Origin: Betaproteobacteria bacterium
GTDB taxonomy: Bacteria; Pseudomonadota; Gammaproteobacteria; Burkholderiales; Burkholderiaceae
Direction of reading: 5' to 3'
Assembly (NCBI GenBank): GCA_947468785.1
Contig: CANIMS010000109.1
Location: 1 to 6,198, forward strand
DNA: 6,198 nucleotides
Shown here: positions 1 to 6,146 of the stretch, in pieces
How positions within the stretch are numbered: position 1 is the first letter of the stretch
Layout: each line of letters begins with the position of its first letter
Program-made: the position numbers and the translations under genes
The notes under the pieces: model-generated
Database searches by the model: none
Told to the model about the DNA's origin: nothing
What the model saw: the letters and a program-made list of their open reading frames with translations, nothing else

Positions 1-438
1 ACCACCTGAAGGTGCGCCACCAGGAACCAAGAAGGTAGCAAACAATAACAAAGCAGCAACCGGCAAGATCCAGAAGCTGAAATTATTCATACGGGCAAAT
101 GCCATATCAGATGCACCAATTTGCAATGGCACCATCCAGTTAGCAAAGCCAACGAAAGCCGGCATGATCGCACCGAACACCATTACCAAGCCATGCATGG
201 TTGTCAATTGATTAAAGAACTCTGGGCGGAAGAATTGCAATCCAGGCTGGAATAGCTCCAAACGAATGCCTAAGGCCATCGCGCCACCAGCTAACAAGCT
301 GACAAACGAGAAGATCAAGTACATCGTACCGATATCTTTATGGTTGGTTGCGAACAACCAACGACGCCAACCGTGTGGCGTGTGATCATCATGCGCGTGG
401 TCGTGTGCGTGATCGTGGGTAGTAGAGACTGTGCTCAT
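1..438 (-). CDS. ctaD: Cytochrome c oxidase subunit I, N-terminal part (cut by window edge)
   Basis: Catalytic heme-copper subunit of the aa3/caa3 terminal oxidase in the cytoplasmic membrane; it reduces O2 to water and pumps protons. Only the first 146 residues are present and the frame is open to the left edge. Hallmarks seen: GWRRWLFATNHKDIGTMYL (residues 23-41), which opens subunit I proteins, then a first membrane helix (about 40-58) and a second around TMHGLVMVFG, where His82 is the expected low-spin heme a ligand. NWMVPLQIGASDMAFARMN (100-118) is also typical. The extreme N-terminus is His/Asp-rich, with seven His in the first 22 residues. The ATG at 438 is supported by GGAG at 445-448, 6 bases upstream. 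It follows coxB by 42 bases, so the two are probably co-transcribed. The heme a3/CuB site lies outside the window. Confidence 0.97.
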   Translation of the reverse strand, partial: MSTVSTTHDHAHDHAHDDHTPHGWRRWLFATNHKDIGTMYLIFSFVSLLAGGAMALGIRLELFQPGLQFFRPEFFNQLTTMHGLVMVFGAIMPAFVGFANWMVPLQIGASDMAFARMNNFSFWILPVAALLLFATFLVPGGAPSGG

Positions 439-444
439 GAATTA

Positions 445-448
445 CTCC
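445..448 (-). promoter_or_regulatory. Shine-Dalgarno of ctaD
   Basis: GGAG on the minus strand, 6 bases before the ctaD ATG, within the 42-base coxB-ctaD gap. It fixes the ctaD start at 438 and suggests efficient independent initiation on a shared transcript. Confidence 0.7.
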
Positions 449-481
449 GGTTTCGTTTTTATCTGTATTAGTTAATCTGAA

Positions 482-1639
482 TTACTTGCCGCCGCGTGCA
501 GTAATAATTTCTTGGGTCTGAATAATCTCACCCGTTTTATTACTCCATGCATTACGGGTATAGGTCATCACTGCAGCGATATCGCCATCAGAGATCACAC
601 CTGCCCATTTCGGCATTGCGCCTTTACCATTAAGAAGGATGTTGTATTGAGCGTCTTTAGGACCTAAGACCATCTTGCTACCATCCAAGGCTGGGAATGA
701 ACCGGCACCCTTACCGTTCGGTTGATGGCAAGCAGCACAGTTCGATGCATATACTTTAGCGCCGCGCTCTTTTTGTTCGTCAAGGGTATAAACCTTCGAA
801 GGATCATCACTTGATGCGCCCATTTCTTTCTTCTTCTCTTCTACCCACTTCGTATAGTCTTCTTGCGAAACGACTCTCACGACAATAGGCATAAAAGCGT
901 GCTGAGCGCCGCACAATTCTGAACACTGGCCACGGAAAGTACCGATGGTCTCAGCTTTGAACCAAGCATCACGAACAAATCCTGGGATAGCATCTTGCTT
1001 AACGCCAAAGGCAGGAATAGTCCAGGCATGAATCACGTCATTAGCAGTGGTGATCAAACGAATTTTTTTGCCAACAGGCACAACCATTTCGTTATCAACT
1101 TCCATCAAATACGTATTTGATTTTGGAGCTAGGTTATTAATTGCTTCACGTGAAGTTGATAGGGTAGACAAAAAGCTAATCCCTTCACCTTCACCTTTGA
1201 TGTAGTCGTATCCCCATTTCCACTGATAGCCAGTAGTCTTAATAGTGATATCTGAATTTGTAGTGTCTTTCATTGCAACAACTGTTTTAGTTGCAGGCAA
1301 TGCCATACCAATAACGATCAACAAGGGAATCACAGTCCAAATAATTTCAACTGTGGTGCTTTCATGAAAAGAAGCAGATTTGTGACCCAAGGATTTGCGG
1401 TGCTTCAAAATGGAGTAGAACATTACTCCGAATACACCGATAAAAATCACCGCACAAAGCACCAACATCATCCAATGAAGCCAATGGATTTCTTGCATAA
1501 TTTTTGTTGCAGGCGCAGCAAAATTGAGCTGATTTACGGCAGGTCCGCCTGGCATGTTTTCTGCTGCATGTACCAAAGCAGTGCCGAAGGCTGCTACTAA
1601 ATAGAGCCAAGTCCTAGTGACTTTTCCAAATAAATTCAT
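482..1639 (-). CDS. coxB: Cytochrome c oxidase subunit II with fused C-terminal cytochrome c domain (caa3 type)
   Basis: Takes electrons from cytochrome c and passes them through the binuclear CuA centre to subunit I; the bulk of the protein is periplasmic. From the ATG at 1639 it has 385 residues. Residues 1-25 form a Sec signal peptide with likely cleavage after VHA. Two membrane helices follow (about 56-78 and 99-116). The cupredoxin domain has the full CuA set: His204, then Cys239, Glu241, Cys243, His247 and Met250 (CSELCGAQHAFM). A class I cytochrome c domain follows, with heme motif CAACH (301-305) and a probable axial Met342 in GAMPKW, so electrons can enter through an attached heme. 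A longer frame begins at 1675, but its first 12 residues have no family character and would mask the signal peptide. The 1639 start has a weak AGAG 6 bases upstream. First gene of a leftward oxidase operon. Confidence 0.97.
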   Translation of the reverse strand: MNLFGKVTRTWLYLVAAFGTALVHAAENMPGGPAVNQLNFAAPATKIMQEIHWLHWMMLVLCAVIFIGVFGVMFYSILKHRKSLGHKSASFHESTTVEIIWTVIPLLIVIGMALPATKTVVAMKDTTNSDITIKTTGYQWKWGYDYIKGEGEGISFLSTLSTSREAINNLAPKSNTYLMEVDNEMVVPVGKKIRLITTANDVIHAWTIPAFGVKQDAIPGFVRDAWFKAETIGTFRGQCSELCGAQHAFMPIVVRVVSQEDYTKWVEEKKKEMGASSDDPSKVYTLDEQKERGAKVYASNCAACHQPNGKGAGSFPALDGSKMVLGPKDAQYNILLNGKGAMPKWAGVISDGDIAAVMTYTRNAWSNKTGEIIQTQEIITARGGK

Positions 1640-1729
1640 CTTATTCTCTGTTGATTGTCGCGAGCACAGCAGCAAAAAACGCTAGCTAAATGCTCAAAAT
1701 GCGGTTTCAAGCCAATACTTCCAGCGGTG

Positions 1730-1758
1730 ATTATAGGGTTAATTAGACTCAAGAACAA
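1730..1758 (-). promoter_or_regulatory. Probable sigma70 promoter of coxB-ctaD
   Basis: The minus strand shows a perfect TATAAT (-10) at 1730-1735 and TTGTTC (-35, matching TTG of the consensus) at 1753-1758, separated by 17 bases. Transcription would start near 1722, giving an untranslated leader of roughly 80-85 bases before the coxB ATG at 1639. It lies in the 193-base gap between the methyltransferase stop and coxB, the only sizeable non-coding stretch in the window. The position is what an oxidase operon promoter needs; activity is inferred. Confidence 0.55.
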
Positions 1759-1792
1759 ACTACGCCAACCCAGCCTCATCCAATCTTGACAA

Positions 1793-1827
1793 TGCTTAAA
1801 ATGATAGTGAGTACTTACACTTAAGCA
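1793..1827. repeat. Inverted repeat just after the methyltransferase stop
   Basis: TGCTTAA (1793-1799) and TTAAGCA (1821-1827) are perfect 7-base inverted arms around a 21-base loop, which itself holds a smaller dyad (AGTG at 1806-1809, CACT at 1818-1821). It lies 6 bases past the methyltransferase stop and upstream of the coxB promoter. There is no T-run on either side, so it does not look like a classical intrinsic terminator. It could be a 3'-end stabilising hairpin, a protein-binding site, or chance. Confidence 0.3.
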
Positions 1828-1832
1828 GAATC

Positions 1833-2621
1833 TCACCTAGTCTTGCGTCCAATTTGATTTAAAGCGATATAGGCAACATTCTCCTGCGCCTTAGCAAGGT
1901 GTTTTCCAATAACCCAGGCATGGCCATAAACCACTTCCAGAGTTAATTTTTGAGGCAAAAAGCCCTTTTCAATCGATTCAGAGGGCATCATTTGTAGCAA
2001 TTTCAAAGCGTATGCATCAGTAAGCAGCAAATCCCCCGACTGATAGTCCAGATGCAGGTATTCCATGTCCATCACTGGGTCAGAAAAACGTCCGCTCAAT
2101 AGGGCGTCCCCCATATCGTGCATATCCCATGGACTTGCTAGATTTTTTAATTTCAAGGAACCTGCATCTAGAGCACGCAACTCCTTACCAGTGTCAGGGC
2201 CAAGGTAGCTAAATGTAAGCAGCCCACCCTCTTTCAATACCCGCCAACATTCTTTTAAGAAATGATGGGGATCAGACAAGTCTTGCAATAACAAATCGCT
2301 AAAAATTAAATCCACTGAATTATCTGGGAGGGCTAACTTCCCAGACTGGAGATAGCCATCCAAGGAGAAGCTCTGCGAGCCATTCAATACCCGTCGACGA
2401 AATAAAGATGCCTTAAAGCGCAAAGAGCTGACACCAGATAGACCCTCTTCATAAACGCTATCAAGCCGTACACCAGGAAAACGTTTTGTAAAAGTAGACA
2501 AATACTTTCCGGGAAAATCTGGAATGAGTAATGCAGCCTTTACATCTAACTTCACGATGTCTAATTTTTGCAGCATACGATCTGCAATTTCATCCTGTAA
2601 CCATCTGATTGACTGGGTCAT
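1833..2621 (-). CDS. BioC-like SAM-dependent methyltransferase with degenerate motif I
   Basis: Class I methyltransferase fold of 262 residues from the ATG at 2621. Family marks: LPDNSVDLIFSDLLLQ (98-113, motif IV region), WRVLKEGGLLTFSYLGPDT (126-144), the GPDTxKELR signature (141-149), DMHDMGDAL (166-174), a DPVMDMEYL stretch and VVYGHAW (230-236). These resemble the BioC / NDUFAF5-like group; BioC methylates malonyl-ACP to start biotin synthesis. The glycine loop that normally binds SAM (family form like VLDLGCGTG) reads ALLIPDFPG here (30-38), so activity and substrate are uncertain and no symbol is given. The frame extends upstream to an ATG at 2702, adding 27 residues; part of that (RFFLEIA...Y) vaguely recalls the BioC N-terminus, but this start would overlap comF. 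Neither start has a good Shine-Dalgarno. I chose 2621 because it avoids overlap and sits 6 bases from a TATACT box. Confidence 0.85.
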   Translation of the reverse strand: MTQSIRWLQDEIADRMLQKLDIVKLDVKAALLIPDFPGKYLSTFTKRFPGVRLDSVYEEGLSGVSSLRFKASLFRRRVLNGSQSFSLDGYLQSGKLALPDNSVDLIFSDLLLQDLSDPHHFLKECWRVLKEGGLLTFSYLGPDTGKELRALDAGSLKLKNLASPWDMHDMGDALLSGRFSDPVMDMEYLHLDYQSGDLLLTDAYALKLLQMMPSESIEKGFLPQKLTLEVVYGHAWVIGKHLAKAQENVAYIALNQIGRKTR

Positions 2622-2623
2622 TT

Positions 2624-2639
2624 GCTCAGTATACTCAGC
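2624..2639. promoter_or_regulatory. Palindromic divergent promoter candidate between methyltransferase and comF
   Basis: GCTCAGTATACTCAGC is a 16-base dyad with a single mismatched pair (the C at 2627 against the C at 2636). Its core AGTATACT (2628-2635) gives TATACT, a good -10 hexamer, on both strands: 2630-2635 rightward for comF and 2628-2633 leftward for the methyltransferase. The leftward box ends exactly 6 bases before the ATG at 2621; the rightward one ends 9 bases before the ATG at 2645. The -35 matches are poor (TTGACT at 2609-2614 with only a 15-base spacer for comF; nothing clear leftward). It could be a bidirectional promoter, an operator, or both. Confidence 0.4.
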
Positions 2640-2644
2640 GCCCC

Positions 2645-3391
2645 ATGCAATTTCTAGAAAAAATCTTCCAATCTTTTTGTTCGTATGCGCTCCCAACAGC
2701 ATGTATTGTGTGCGAGCAATATCAAGGATCTAAAGTTTGTGGTGCCTGTATGAAAGTTTGCACGTACCATGCCTTATGTAATTACGAATGCTGCTATCAA
2801 TGTGGAATTCCATTGATAAGCGCTGAGATCATTGATCGACAATGTAAGAAGTGCACTCAAAATATGCCGTATTTTGATCAAACCTATTGTTTAGGTTTTT
2901 ATGACGGTAAATTACAAAATGCTCTTCATCAACTGAAATATCAAAAACGTCTAGCTTATGCGCATGGGCTAACGAGCATCTGGAACAATGTCATGTCCGA
3001 GCATATAAACGAGTTAGAGGCGGATTTTTTAATGCCTGTTCCTCTGAGTTCCGAGAAACTCAAGTTGCGAGGTTTTAATCAGAGCTGGGAACTATTAAGG
3101 CGCATTCAATGTAAAAGTTCTATACGTAAAACACCATATATATTGAAACGGCATCATCATCATGAGCAGCATGCAGGAAGTTCACTCCTCATAAGGCAAG
3201 CTAATATTCGCGATGCTTTTTACCTTGAAAGGGATTCGCTTTCGCTCCTTCAAAATAAATCCGTGATTGTTTTCGATGATGTGATGACCAGCGGCGCTAC
3301 ATTAGATGAAATTGCACGAATTCTGAAGGACAATGGAGTCTTGCGAGTAATGAATTGGGTGTTACTCAGAACTACCAAAACATCCTTCTGA
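2645..3391 (+). CDS. comF: ComF family protein (zinc-finger plus phosphoribosyltransferase-like domain)
   Basis: 248 residues from the ATG at 2645. ComF/GntX proteins are cytoplasmic and are linked to natural transformation in competent bacteria; their exact activity is not settled. The N-terminal half has four CxxC pairs (Cys20/23, 32/35, 50/53, 67/70) as in the family's zinc-binding region. The C-terminal half is phosphoribosyltransferase-like: RGFNQSWELL (142-151) and the PRPP-binding loop VIVFDDVMTSGAT (207-219) with the paired Asp intact. A HHHH run (170-173) falls where relatives have an Arg/Thr/Gln-rich stretch. The frame can be opened at a TTG at 2609, but that would overlap the divergent methyltransferase start and adds nothing recognisable. 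There is no Shine-Dalgarno before the ATG. trmL follows 17 bases downstream, so the two are probably one transcript. Confidence 0.93.
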   Translation: MQFLEKIFQSFCSYALPTACIVCEQYQGSKVCGACMKVCTYHALCNYECCYQCGIPLISAEIIDRQCKKCTQNMPYFDQTYCLGFYDGKLQNALHQLKYQKRLAYAHGLTSIWNNVMSEHINELEADFLMPVPLSSEKLKLRGFNQSWELLRRIQCKSSIRKTPYILKRHHHHEQHAGSSLLIRQANIRDAFYLERDSLSLLQNKSVIVFDDVMTSGATLDEIARILKDNGVLRVMNWVLLRTTKTSF

Positions 3392-3408
3392 TAATGTAAG
3401 AGCACAAC

Positions 3409-3879
3409 ATGTTTAATATCGTTTTATTCGAACCAGAAATACCACCCAATACTGGCAATATCATTCGTCTATGCGCTAATACAGGGGCTAAACTGCATCT
3501 CATTGAACCGCTTGGCTTTCCAATGGAAGATGCTAAATTGCGCAGAGCAGGACTGGACTATCATGAATTTGCAAAAGTAAAAGTGCATGCAAGTTGGGCG
3601 CAATTTTTGCAAGATGAACAGCCAAATCCAATACATCTTTTTGCTTTAACCACTAAGGGTAGTGGAAAGTTCCATGAAGGCAAGTATGTACCTAATGATT
3701 ATTTTGTTTTTGGATCAGAGACTAAGGGCATTACTGATGAAGTCAGAAACTCCATTCCCACTTCCAATCAAATGCGCCTAGCCATGCAAGATAACAGTCG
3801 CAGTCTGAATTTATCTAATACGGTTGCGATTGTAGTTTACGAAGCCTGGCGTCAGAATGGCTTAGCGGGCGGCAATTAA
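3409..3879 (+). CDS. trmL: tRNA (cytidine(34)-2'-O)-methyltransferase TrmL
   Basis: SPOUT-fold enzyme that uses SAM to 2'-O-methylate the wobble nucleotide of certain tRNA-Leu species. Its 156 residues match the usual short TrmL length and run almost colinear with the E. coli protein: NIVLFEPEIPPNTGNIIRLC (residues 3-22), LRRAGLDYHEF, LFALTTKGSGKFHEG, YFVFGSETKGI and the knot region MQDNSRSLNLSNTVAIVVYE, where the conserved Ser/Asn residues sit. AAGAG at 3398-3402, 6 bases before the ATG, is a usable ribosome site. It lies 17 bases after comF on the same strand and is convergent with gpsA, whose stop codon lies only 2 bases beyond. No truncation or frameshift is visible. Confidence 0.97.
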   Translation: MFNIVLFEPEIPPNTGNIIRLCANTGAKLHLIEPLGFPMEDAKLRRAGLDYHEFAKVKVHASWAQFLQDEQPNPIHLFALTTKGSGKFHEGKYVPNDYFVFGSETKGITDEVRNSIPTSNQMRLAMQDNSRSLNLSNTVAIVVYEAWRQNGLAGGN

Positions 3880-3897
3880 TTCTAGGCTTCTATTTTT
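3841..3897 (+). terminator. Possible intrinsic terminator at the trmL/gpsA convergence
   Basis: GAAGCCT (3841-3847) and AGGCTTC (3884-3890) form perfect 7-base arms, extendable by a G-U and a G-C pair to about 9 pairs, followed at once by TATTTTT (3891-3897). This is terminator-like for the rightward comF-trmL transcript, although the loop of about 32 bases is large. Both arms are coding: each is a Glu-Ala codon pair (GAA GCC), one in YEAW of TrmL and one at the very end of GpsA. The pairing may therefore be coincidental. On the minus strand no T-run follows the stem, so it would not serve gpsA. Confidence 0.35.
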
Positions 3898-4904
3898 GGA
3901 TCACGGCCCATGAGTTTTTTTACAGCATCTTGGGCTGCCAATTTGCCTGACAACACTTCACCCATCATTTCTGTAATAGGCATTTCAACCTTCAAACGTT
4001 TTGCAAGATCCGCAATGGCAGCAGCACAAAGCACTCCTTCTGCAACATGACCTAAGCCAGTCAAGATCTCATTTAGCGGTTTACCTGCAGCAAGCTCAAG
4101 ACCTACACGCCGATTACGAGAAAGATCACCGGTCGCAGTCAAAATTAAATCGCCTACACCCGTTAAGCCCATACATGTTTCTGATCGACCGCCTGCAGCC
4201 TTAACTAAACGCATCATCTCTGCCAGGCCGCGGGTGAGAACAGCTGCTCTTGCATTCAAACCTAAATTCAAACCATCGCCAATACCCGCTGCGATAGCCA
4301 AGACATTCTTAACGGCGCCACCCAGTTCAACACCAATCAAATCATCGCTAGAATAAATACGCATATTGCCATGATGAAACGCGGCCTGAACAATTTCACA
4401 TAGACCGCTTGAGGTGCTTGCAACAGTTAATGCGCAGGGCATTCCAGCAGCAACCTCTCGAGCGAAACTAGGGCCAGATAAAGCACCAAAGGCATGAGTT
4501 AATCCGTGATGATGTAATTTGTTTTCGCGCTCAACAACCTGATGTGGCAAAAAAGCAGTGTGAGGTTCTAAACCCTTGCACAACCAAATAATATTGAGAG
4601 GATGCTCTGCAACTTTTAAAGCATGTGCAATCGTTTCTGAAAGGCCAGACATTGGCGTTGCAACCACCAATAAATCATTTTTTGATAACCTCTTGATGGC
4701 CTTAGAAAAATCGTCTTCTAATTTCAAAGTCGAAGGCAATTTTACGCCTGGCAAGTAAGCGGTATTCTCCCTACTCTGTTGGATCTGTGCTAACTGAGAA
4801 GCACTACGAGTCCATAAACAGACGTCATCTTCTGGTAGATAGCGGGCTGCTTGAGCAGCCATCGCAGTTCCCCAAGCTCCAGCACCGAGCAGCGTCACTT
4901 TCAT
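3882..4904 (-). CDS. gpsA: Glycerol-3-phosphate dehydrogenase [NAD(P)+]
   Basis: Cytoplasmic enzyme that reduces dihydroxyacetone phosphate to sn-glycerol 3-phosphate, the backbone precursor of phospholipids. It has 340 residues, a normal length. The N-terminal Rossmann domain carries GAGAWGTAMA (7-16). Then come VATP (81-84), CKGLE (109-113) and SGPSFAREVAAGMPCALTVA (143-162). In the C-terminal helical domain, the catalytic Lys is probably Lys199 in ELGGAVKNVLAIAAGIGDGL (193-212), followed by GLTGVGDLILTATGDLSRNR (246-265). The ATG at 4904 is the natural start. AAGGA (4919-4923) lies 14 bases upstream and an AGG nearer, so ribosome binding looks moderate. It is the last gene of the rhodanese-grxC-secB-gpsA operon, 23 bases after the secB stop and convergent with trmL. 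I see no terminator downstream on its own strand. Confidence 0.98.
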   Translation of the reverse strand: MKVTLLGAGAWGTAMAAQAARYLPEDDVCLWTRSASQLAQIQQSRENTAYLPGVKLPSTLKLEDDFSKAIKRLSKNDLLVVATPMSGLSETIAHALKVAEHPLNIIWLCKGLEPHTAFLPHQVVERENKLHHHGLTHAFGALSGPSFAREVAAGMPCALTVASTSSGLCEIVQAAFHHGNMRIYSSDDLIGVELGGAVKNVLAIAAGIGDGLNLGLNARAAVLTRGLAEMMRLVKAAGGRSETCMGLTGVGDLILTATGDLSRNRRVGLELAAGKPLNEILTGLGHVAEGVLCAAAIADLAKRLKVEMPITEMMGEVLSGKLAAQDAVKKLMGRDPKIEA

Positions 4905-4927
4905 GATCTGTGGGCCTGTCCTTAGCT

Positions 4928-5431
4928 TTAGTTAGAAAGAGTTCCCTTGCTTTCCTCGGCGGCTGCTTGTTGAGCTTGCATTAAACGATGCTCATACATG
5001 CCATGGAAATTAATCTCGTTCAAATGAATCGGCTGGAAGCCTGCGCGACTAATGATGTCAGCAATGTTAGAACGAAGATAAGGGTACAAAATCGTTGGGC
5101 AAGCAATTCCTAGCATTGGATCAATTTGCTCAACAGGAATGTTGCTAAATTCAAAAATGCCAGATTGCTTCGCTTCGATCAAGAACAAGACCTTGGTCTC
5201 TACTTTTGCAGTGATAGTAGAACTTAATGTCACCTCAAAAATACCCTCGCTTAATGGCATGACCGCAACATCAACTTCTACCTGTAATTGAGGCTCTGAT
5301 GCAACCATCAGAATCTGTGGTGCATTAGGTTGCTCTAGAGATAAATCCTTCAGGTAAATCCTCTGTATCCGAAATCCTGGCTCCTTTGAGCCGTCTATTC
5401 CATCTTGAGGTGCGGAAGATTGTTCAGTCAT
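4928..5431 (-). CDS. secB: Protein-export chaperone SecB
   Basis: Homotetrameric cytosolic chaperone that holds precursor proteins unfolded and hands them to SecA for Sec translocation. Its 167 residues are slightly more than the E. coli protein (155), owing to a polar N-terminal lead (about residues 1-19) and tail. Diagnostic segments: [19 protein letters not shown] (21-39), the beta-sheet core through [23 protein letters not shown], then [19 protein letters not shown] (108-126) and [11 protein letters not shown] (132-142). The C-terminal tail is Gln/Ala/Glu-rich. The ATG at 5431 has only a purine run (GAAAG) upstream, so the Shine-Dalgarno is weak. It sits between grxC (32 bases upstream) and gpsA, as in many proteobacteria. 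Confidence 0.98.
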   Translation of the reverse strand: MTEQSSAPQDGIDGSKEPGFRIQRIYLKDLSLEQPNAPQILMVASEPQLQVEVDVAVMPLSEGIFEVTLSSTITAKVETKVLFLIEAKQSGIFEFSNIPVEQIDPMLGIACPTILYPYLRSNIADIISRAGFQPIHLNEINFHGMYEHRLMQAQQAAAEESKGTLSN

Positions 5432-5463
5432 CGCAAACTTTCTTTTCTTTATGTATTAAGTCA

Positions 5464-5718
5464 TTAAATGAGCAAAGGATCTAACTTACCAGCGCGATCC
5501 AATGCAACTAAATCATCATATCCACCAACATGCGTCTCCCCAATATAAATTTGCGGAACGGTACGACGCCCAGTACGACTCATCATGGCTTCACGTTGTG
5601 CAGGATCTTGATCAATTAAAATTTTTTCTAAACTGGATACACCCTTTTTGATTAATAGCTTTTCTGCCATCACGCAATATGGGCAAACCTGTGTGCTATA
5701 CATTGTTACTTGAGGCAT
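5464..5718 (-). CDS. grxC: Glutaredoxin 3
   Basis: Small cytoplasmic glutathione-dependent thiol-disulfide oxidoreductase; it reduces protein disulfides and glutathionylated thiols. It has 84 residues with the dithiol active site CPYC at 12-15, the cis-proline glutathione-binding motif TVPQIYIG (51-58) and the GGYDDL segment (64-69). A GTG lies directly before the ATG and could give one extra residue. AGGAG at 5724-5728 is 5 bases from the ATG at 5718 but only 2 bases from the GTG, so the ATG is preferred. The gene starts 8 bases after the rhodanese stop and its ribosome site overlaps that stop codon, which implies coupled translation. Second gene of the four-gene operon. Confidence 0.96.
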   Translation of the reverse strand: MPQVTMYSTQVCPYCVMAEKLLIKKGVSSLEKILIDQDPAQREAMMSRTGRRTVPQIYIGETHVGGYDDLVALDRAGKLDPLLI

Positions 5719-5723
5719 CACTT

Positions 5724-5728
5724 CTCCT
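5724..5728 (-). promoter_or_regulatory. Shine-Dalgarno of grxC, overlapping the rhodanese stop
   Basis: AGGAG on the minus strand, 5 bases before the ATG at 5718. It overlaps the rhodanese stop codon (5727-5729). It decides for the ATG over the adjacent GTG at 5721 and suggests that translation of the two genes is coupled. Confidence 0.75.
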
Positions 5729-6140
5729 ACTTAATCAATGGAAGAGCTGCTTCTTTCCAGGCCTGTACGCCGCCATCAAGTGCGGCTACCTCTACAAAAC
5801 CTAACTTTTGCACAGCAGATGCGGATTTACGAGAAAGGTTGCCAGTTTCACAAACCAAAACAACTGGGTTTTTGCGATCTAGCTTTAGCTTCTCGATTCC
5901 AGCTGCCAGCCCAGCAGCATCAATGTGCTTCGCACCGGGCAAATGGCCAGATTTATACACATCTAGCGGACGCAAGTCTAAAACAGCAGCCTTACGTCGA
6001 TTAATCCAAATTGTCGCTTCGGTAGGCGACAAGCCTTTTCCGCCAATAAGCGTAGATAATGTAGGTAGGAAAAGCGCAGTGCCCGAAACAGCTAAAAGGG
6101 CAATTAGCGCTAAATTATCAATTTGCGTGAGAAAGTTCAT
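5727..6140 (-). CDS. Membrane-anchored rhodanese-like protein (YibN type)
   Basis: Single rhodanese domain behind an N-terminal membrane helix; rhodaneses carry sulfane sulfur on an active-site Cys, but the role of this YibN-type group is not established. It has 137 residues from the ATG at 6140. The helix is at about 9-32 (LALIALLAVSGTALFLP). The domain shows AAVLDLRPLDVYKSGHLPGA (51-70) and the active-site loop CETGNLS (97-103), then LDGGVQAWKEAALPL (121-135). The usual loop form is CxxGxR; here Leu102 replaces the Arg. A GTG just before the ATG is an alternative start. No Shine-Dalgarno is seen; instead TATAAT ends 6 bases before the ATG. It is the first gene of the operon with grxC, secB and gpsA, as yibN is in E. 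coli, which is the main support for the YibN label. Confidence 0.9.
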   Translation of the reverse strand: MNFLTQIDNLALIALLAVSGTALFLPTLSTLIGGKGLSPTEATIWINRRKAAVLDLRPLDVYKSGHLPGAKHIDAAGLAAGIEKLKLDRKNPVVLVCETGNLSRKSASAVQKLGFVEVAALDGGVQAWKEAALPLIK

Positions 6141-6146
6141 CACCGG

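Noticed and set aside
1362..1610. Frames on both strands inside the coxB 5' region
   Set aside because: They are shadows of coxB, which has strong motif support over the same bases.
1640..1675. Upstream ATG at 1675 extending coxB by 12 residues
   Set aside because: The added residues are unrelated to the family and would precede a clear signal peptide that starts at the Met at 1639, which has its own AGAG upstream.
1793..1827. Hairpin as an intrinsic terminator for the methyltransferase
   Set aside because: The arms are AT-rich and no T-run follows on either strand, so it is kept only as an inverted repeat.
1636..1836. 66-codon minus-strand reading frame across the coxB leader
   Set aside because: It overlaps the coxB start in another frame, has Cys-rich low-information sequence, no ribosome site and no recognisable family; it covers the coxB promoter region.
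1833..2621. Firm naming of the methyltransferase as bioC
   Set aside because: The SAM-binding loop is degenerate, no biotin genes are in view, and related non-biotin methyltransferases share the visible motifs.
2609..2644. TTG start at 2609 for comF
   Set aside because: It adds 12 residues without family similarity and would overlap the methyltransferase start; the ATG at 2645 leaves a normal lead before the first zinc-finger Cys.
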